Shown here: positions 6,301 through 6,425 of the stretch, one piece after another | How the letters are laid out: every line of letters begins with the position of its first letter | Position numbering within the stretch: position 1 is the first letter of the stretch | NCBI GenBank assembly: GCA_028696635.1 | Contig: JAQVGR010000103.1 | Span: 1 to 6,425 of the forward strand | Direction: 5' to 3' | From: Candidatus Krumholzibacteriia bacterium | GTDB lineage: Bacteria; Krumholzibacteriota; Krumholzibacteriia; Krumholzibacteriales; Krumholzibacteriaceae | Length of the DNA stretch: 6,425 nucleotides | Notes under the pieces: model-generated | What the model saw: the letters and a program-made list of their open reading frames with translations, nothing else | What the model was told of the DNA's origin: nothing | Database searches by the model: none | Made by a program: the position numbers and the translations under genes

Positions 6301-6330
6301 AATATACACGGACGATTCCGTGGGATGCAA
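6301..6330 (-). promoter_or_regulatory. Possible sigma-70 promoter of the COX24-like gene
   Basis: On the minus strand a -10 hexamer TATATT (6301-6306, five of six consensus bases) lies 18 bases from a weaker -35 TTGCAT (6325-6330). Transcription would start around 6294, leaving a leader of about 50 bases before the ATG at 6245. It is the only AT-rich hexamer pair in the gap after the HU/IHF-like gene. A perfect inverted repeat fills most of the spacer, which could make the promoter regulated. The -35 match is poor, so confidence is moderate. Confidence 0.42.
6307..6322 (-). repeat. Perfect inverted repeat CACGGA-N4-TCCGTG in the promoter spacer, possible operator
   Basis: The two 6-base arms (6317-6322 and 6307-6312) are perfect complements around ATCG, and the repeat directly touches the -10 hexamer. 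A third copy of the half-site CACGGA occurs in the same orientation at 6271-6276, within the likely leader. Placement between -35 and -10 is typical of an operator, but no regulator can be named. Confidence 0.4.
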
Positions 6331-6345
6331 ACGGATTCTCGAACG

Positions 6346-6362
6346 CCCCGATGCGCCCGGGG
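6346..6362 (-). terminator. Weak candidate hairpin after the HU/IHF-like gene
   Basis: Seven bases beyond the stop codon, minus-strand CCCCG (6358-6362) and CGGGG (6346-6350) can pair around a 7-base loop. No T-run follows, so this would be at most a weak or Rho-assisted terminator; it could equally be incidental in GC-rich sequence. Confidence 0.22.
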
Positions 6363-6368
6363 AGGGGT

Positions 6369-6425
6369 CTATACGTTCACCTTGGTCTTGAGCTCGTTTG
6401 AGGCCTTGAAGTACGGAACGAGCTT
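6369..6425 (-). CDS. HU/IHF-family nucleoid DNA-binding protein, C-terminal fragment
   Basis: Only the last 18 codons and the TAG stop are inside the window; the 5' part lies beyond the right edge. The visible peptide KLVPYFKASNELKTKVNV matches the C-terminus of HU/IHF proteins, where a V-P-x-F-K strand is followed by a helix of the form S/G-x-E-L-K-x-x-V-N. Such proteins act as dimers that bend DNA, and IHF commonly assists sigma-54 activators. The PYFKASNELK wording is closer to IHF alpha than to many HU sequences, but the fragment is too short to decide between HU and IHF. A COX24-like gene follows after 123 bases. Confidence 0.8.
   Translation of the reverse strand, partial: KLVPYFKASNELKTKVNV

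Noticed and set aside
5648..6401. Plus-strand open frames opposite the PilZ and COX24-like genes
   Set aside because: Their translations are the complement of supported minus-strand genes; the Phe/Ser-rich stretch is simply the complement of the Lys/Arg codons.

Overview
This 6.4 kb window is GC-rich and compactly coded, and every credible gene lies on the minus strand, so the biological reading order runs from the right edge to the left. The organism is probably a bacterium of the FCB supergroup (the wider Bacteroidota / Gemmatimonadota / candidate-phylum neighbourhood) with high GC. That is inferred from three things: a PorV/UPF0164-type outer-membrane protein, a 31-residue AURKAIP1/COX24 (mS38-like) basic protein of a form I associate with Bacteroidota and relatives, and linked sigma-54 activators. 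The phylum cannot be fixed from this window.

Layout in transcription order. (1) 6425-6369: the last 18 codons of an HU/IHF-family nucleoid protein. (2) 6245-6150: a 31-residue lysine/arginine-rich protein of the AURKAIP1/COX24 type, behind a plausible sigma-70 promoter (6301-6330) with a perfect inverted repeat in its spacer. (3) 6025-5666: a single-domain PilZ protein with both c-di-GMP-binding motifs intact. (4) 5594-3513: a soluble hybrid kinase with the order receiver, coiled coil, GAF, PAS, HisKA and HATPase. (5) 3501-2131: an NtrC-type response regulator. (6) 2103-628: a second sigma-54 activator whose N-terminal domain looks like a receiver without phosphorylation residues. (7) 474-1: the start of a PorV-like outer-membrane protein with a signal peptide and its own probable sigma-70 promoter; it runs off the left edge.

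Genes 4 to 6 are 11 and 27 bases apart and almost certainly form one operon. The kinase has no membrane segment and begins with a receiver, so it probably accepts phosphate or a regulatory signal from another protein, integrates it with ligands sensed by GAF or PAS, and phosphorylates the adjacent NtrC-type regulator. The third protein may work downstream of or beside that regulator without being phosphorylated. The PilZ gene 71 bases upstream suggests, but does not prove, a link to c-di-GMP. No sigma-54 promoter (GG-N10-GC type) was recognised by eye in the intergenic regions, so the targets probably lie elsewhere.

The main points of interest are the mS38-like microprotein, the pseudo-receiver activator following a canonical one, the GAFTDA variant in the NtrC-type protein, and the repeated CACGGA half-sites at the microprotein promoter. 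I see no mobile element, CRISPR array, tRNA or rRNA. I see no strong case for a wholly new system; the kinase, regulator and pseudo-receiver cassette is the best candidate for an under-described signalling arrangement.
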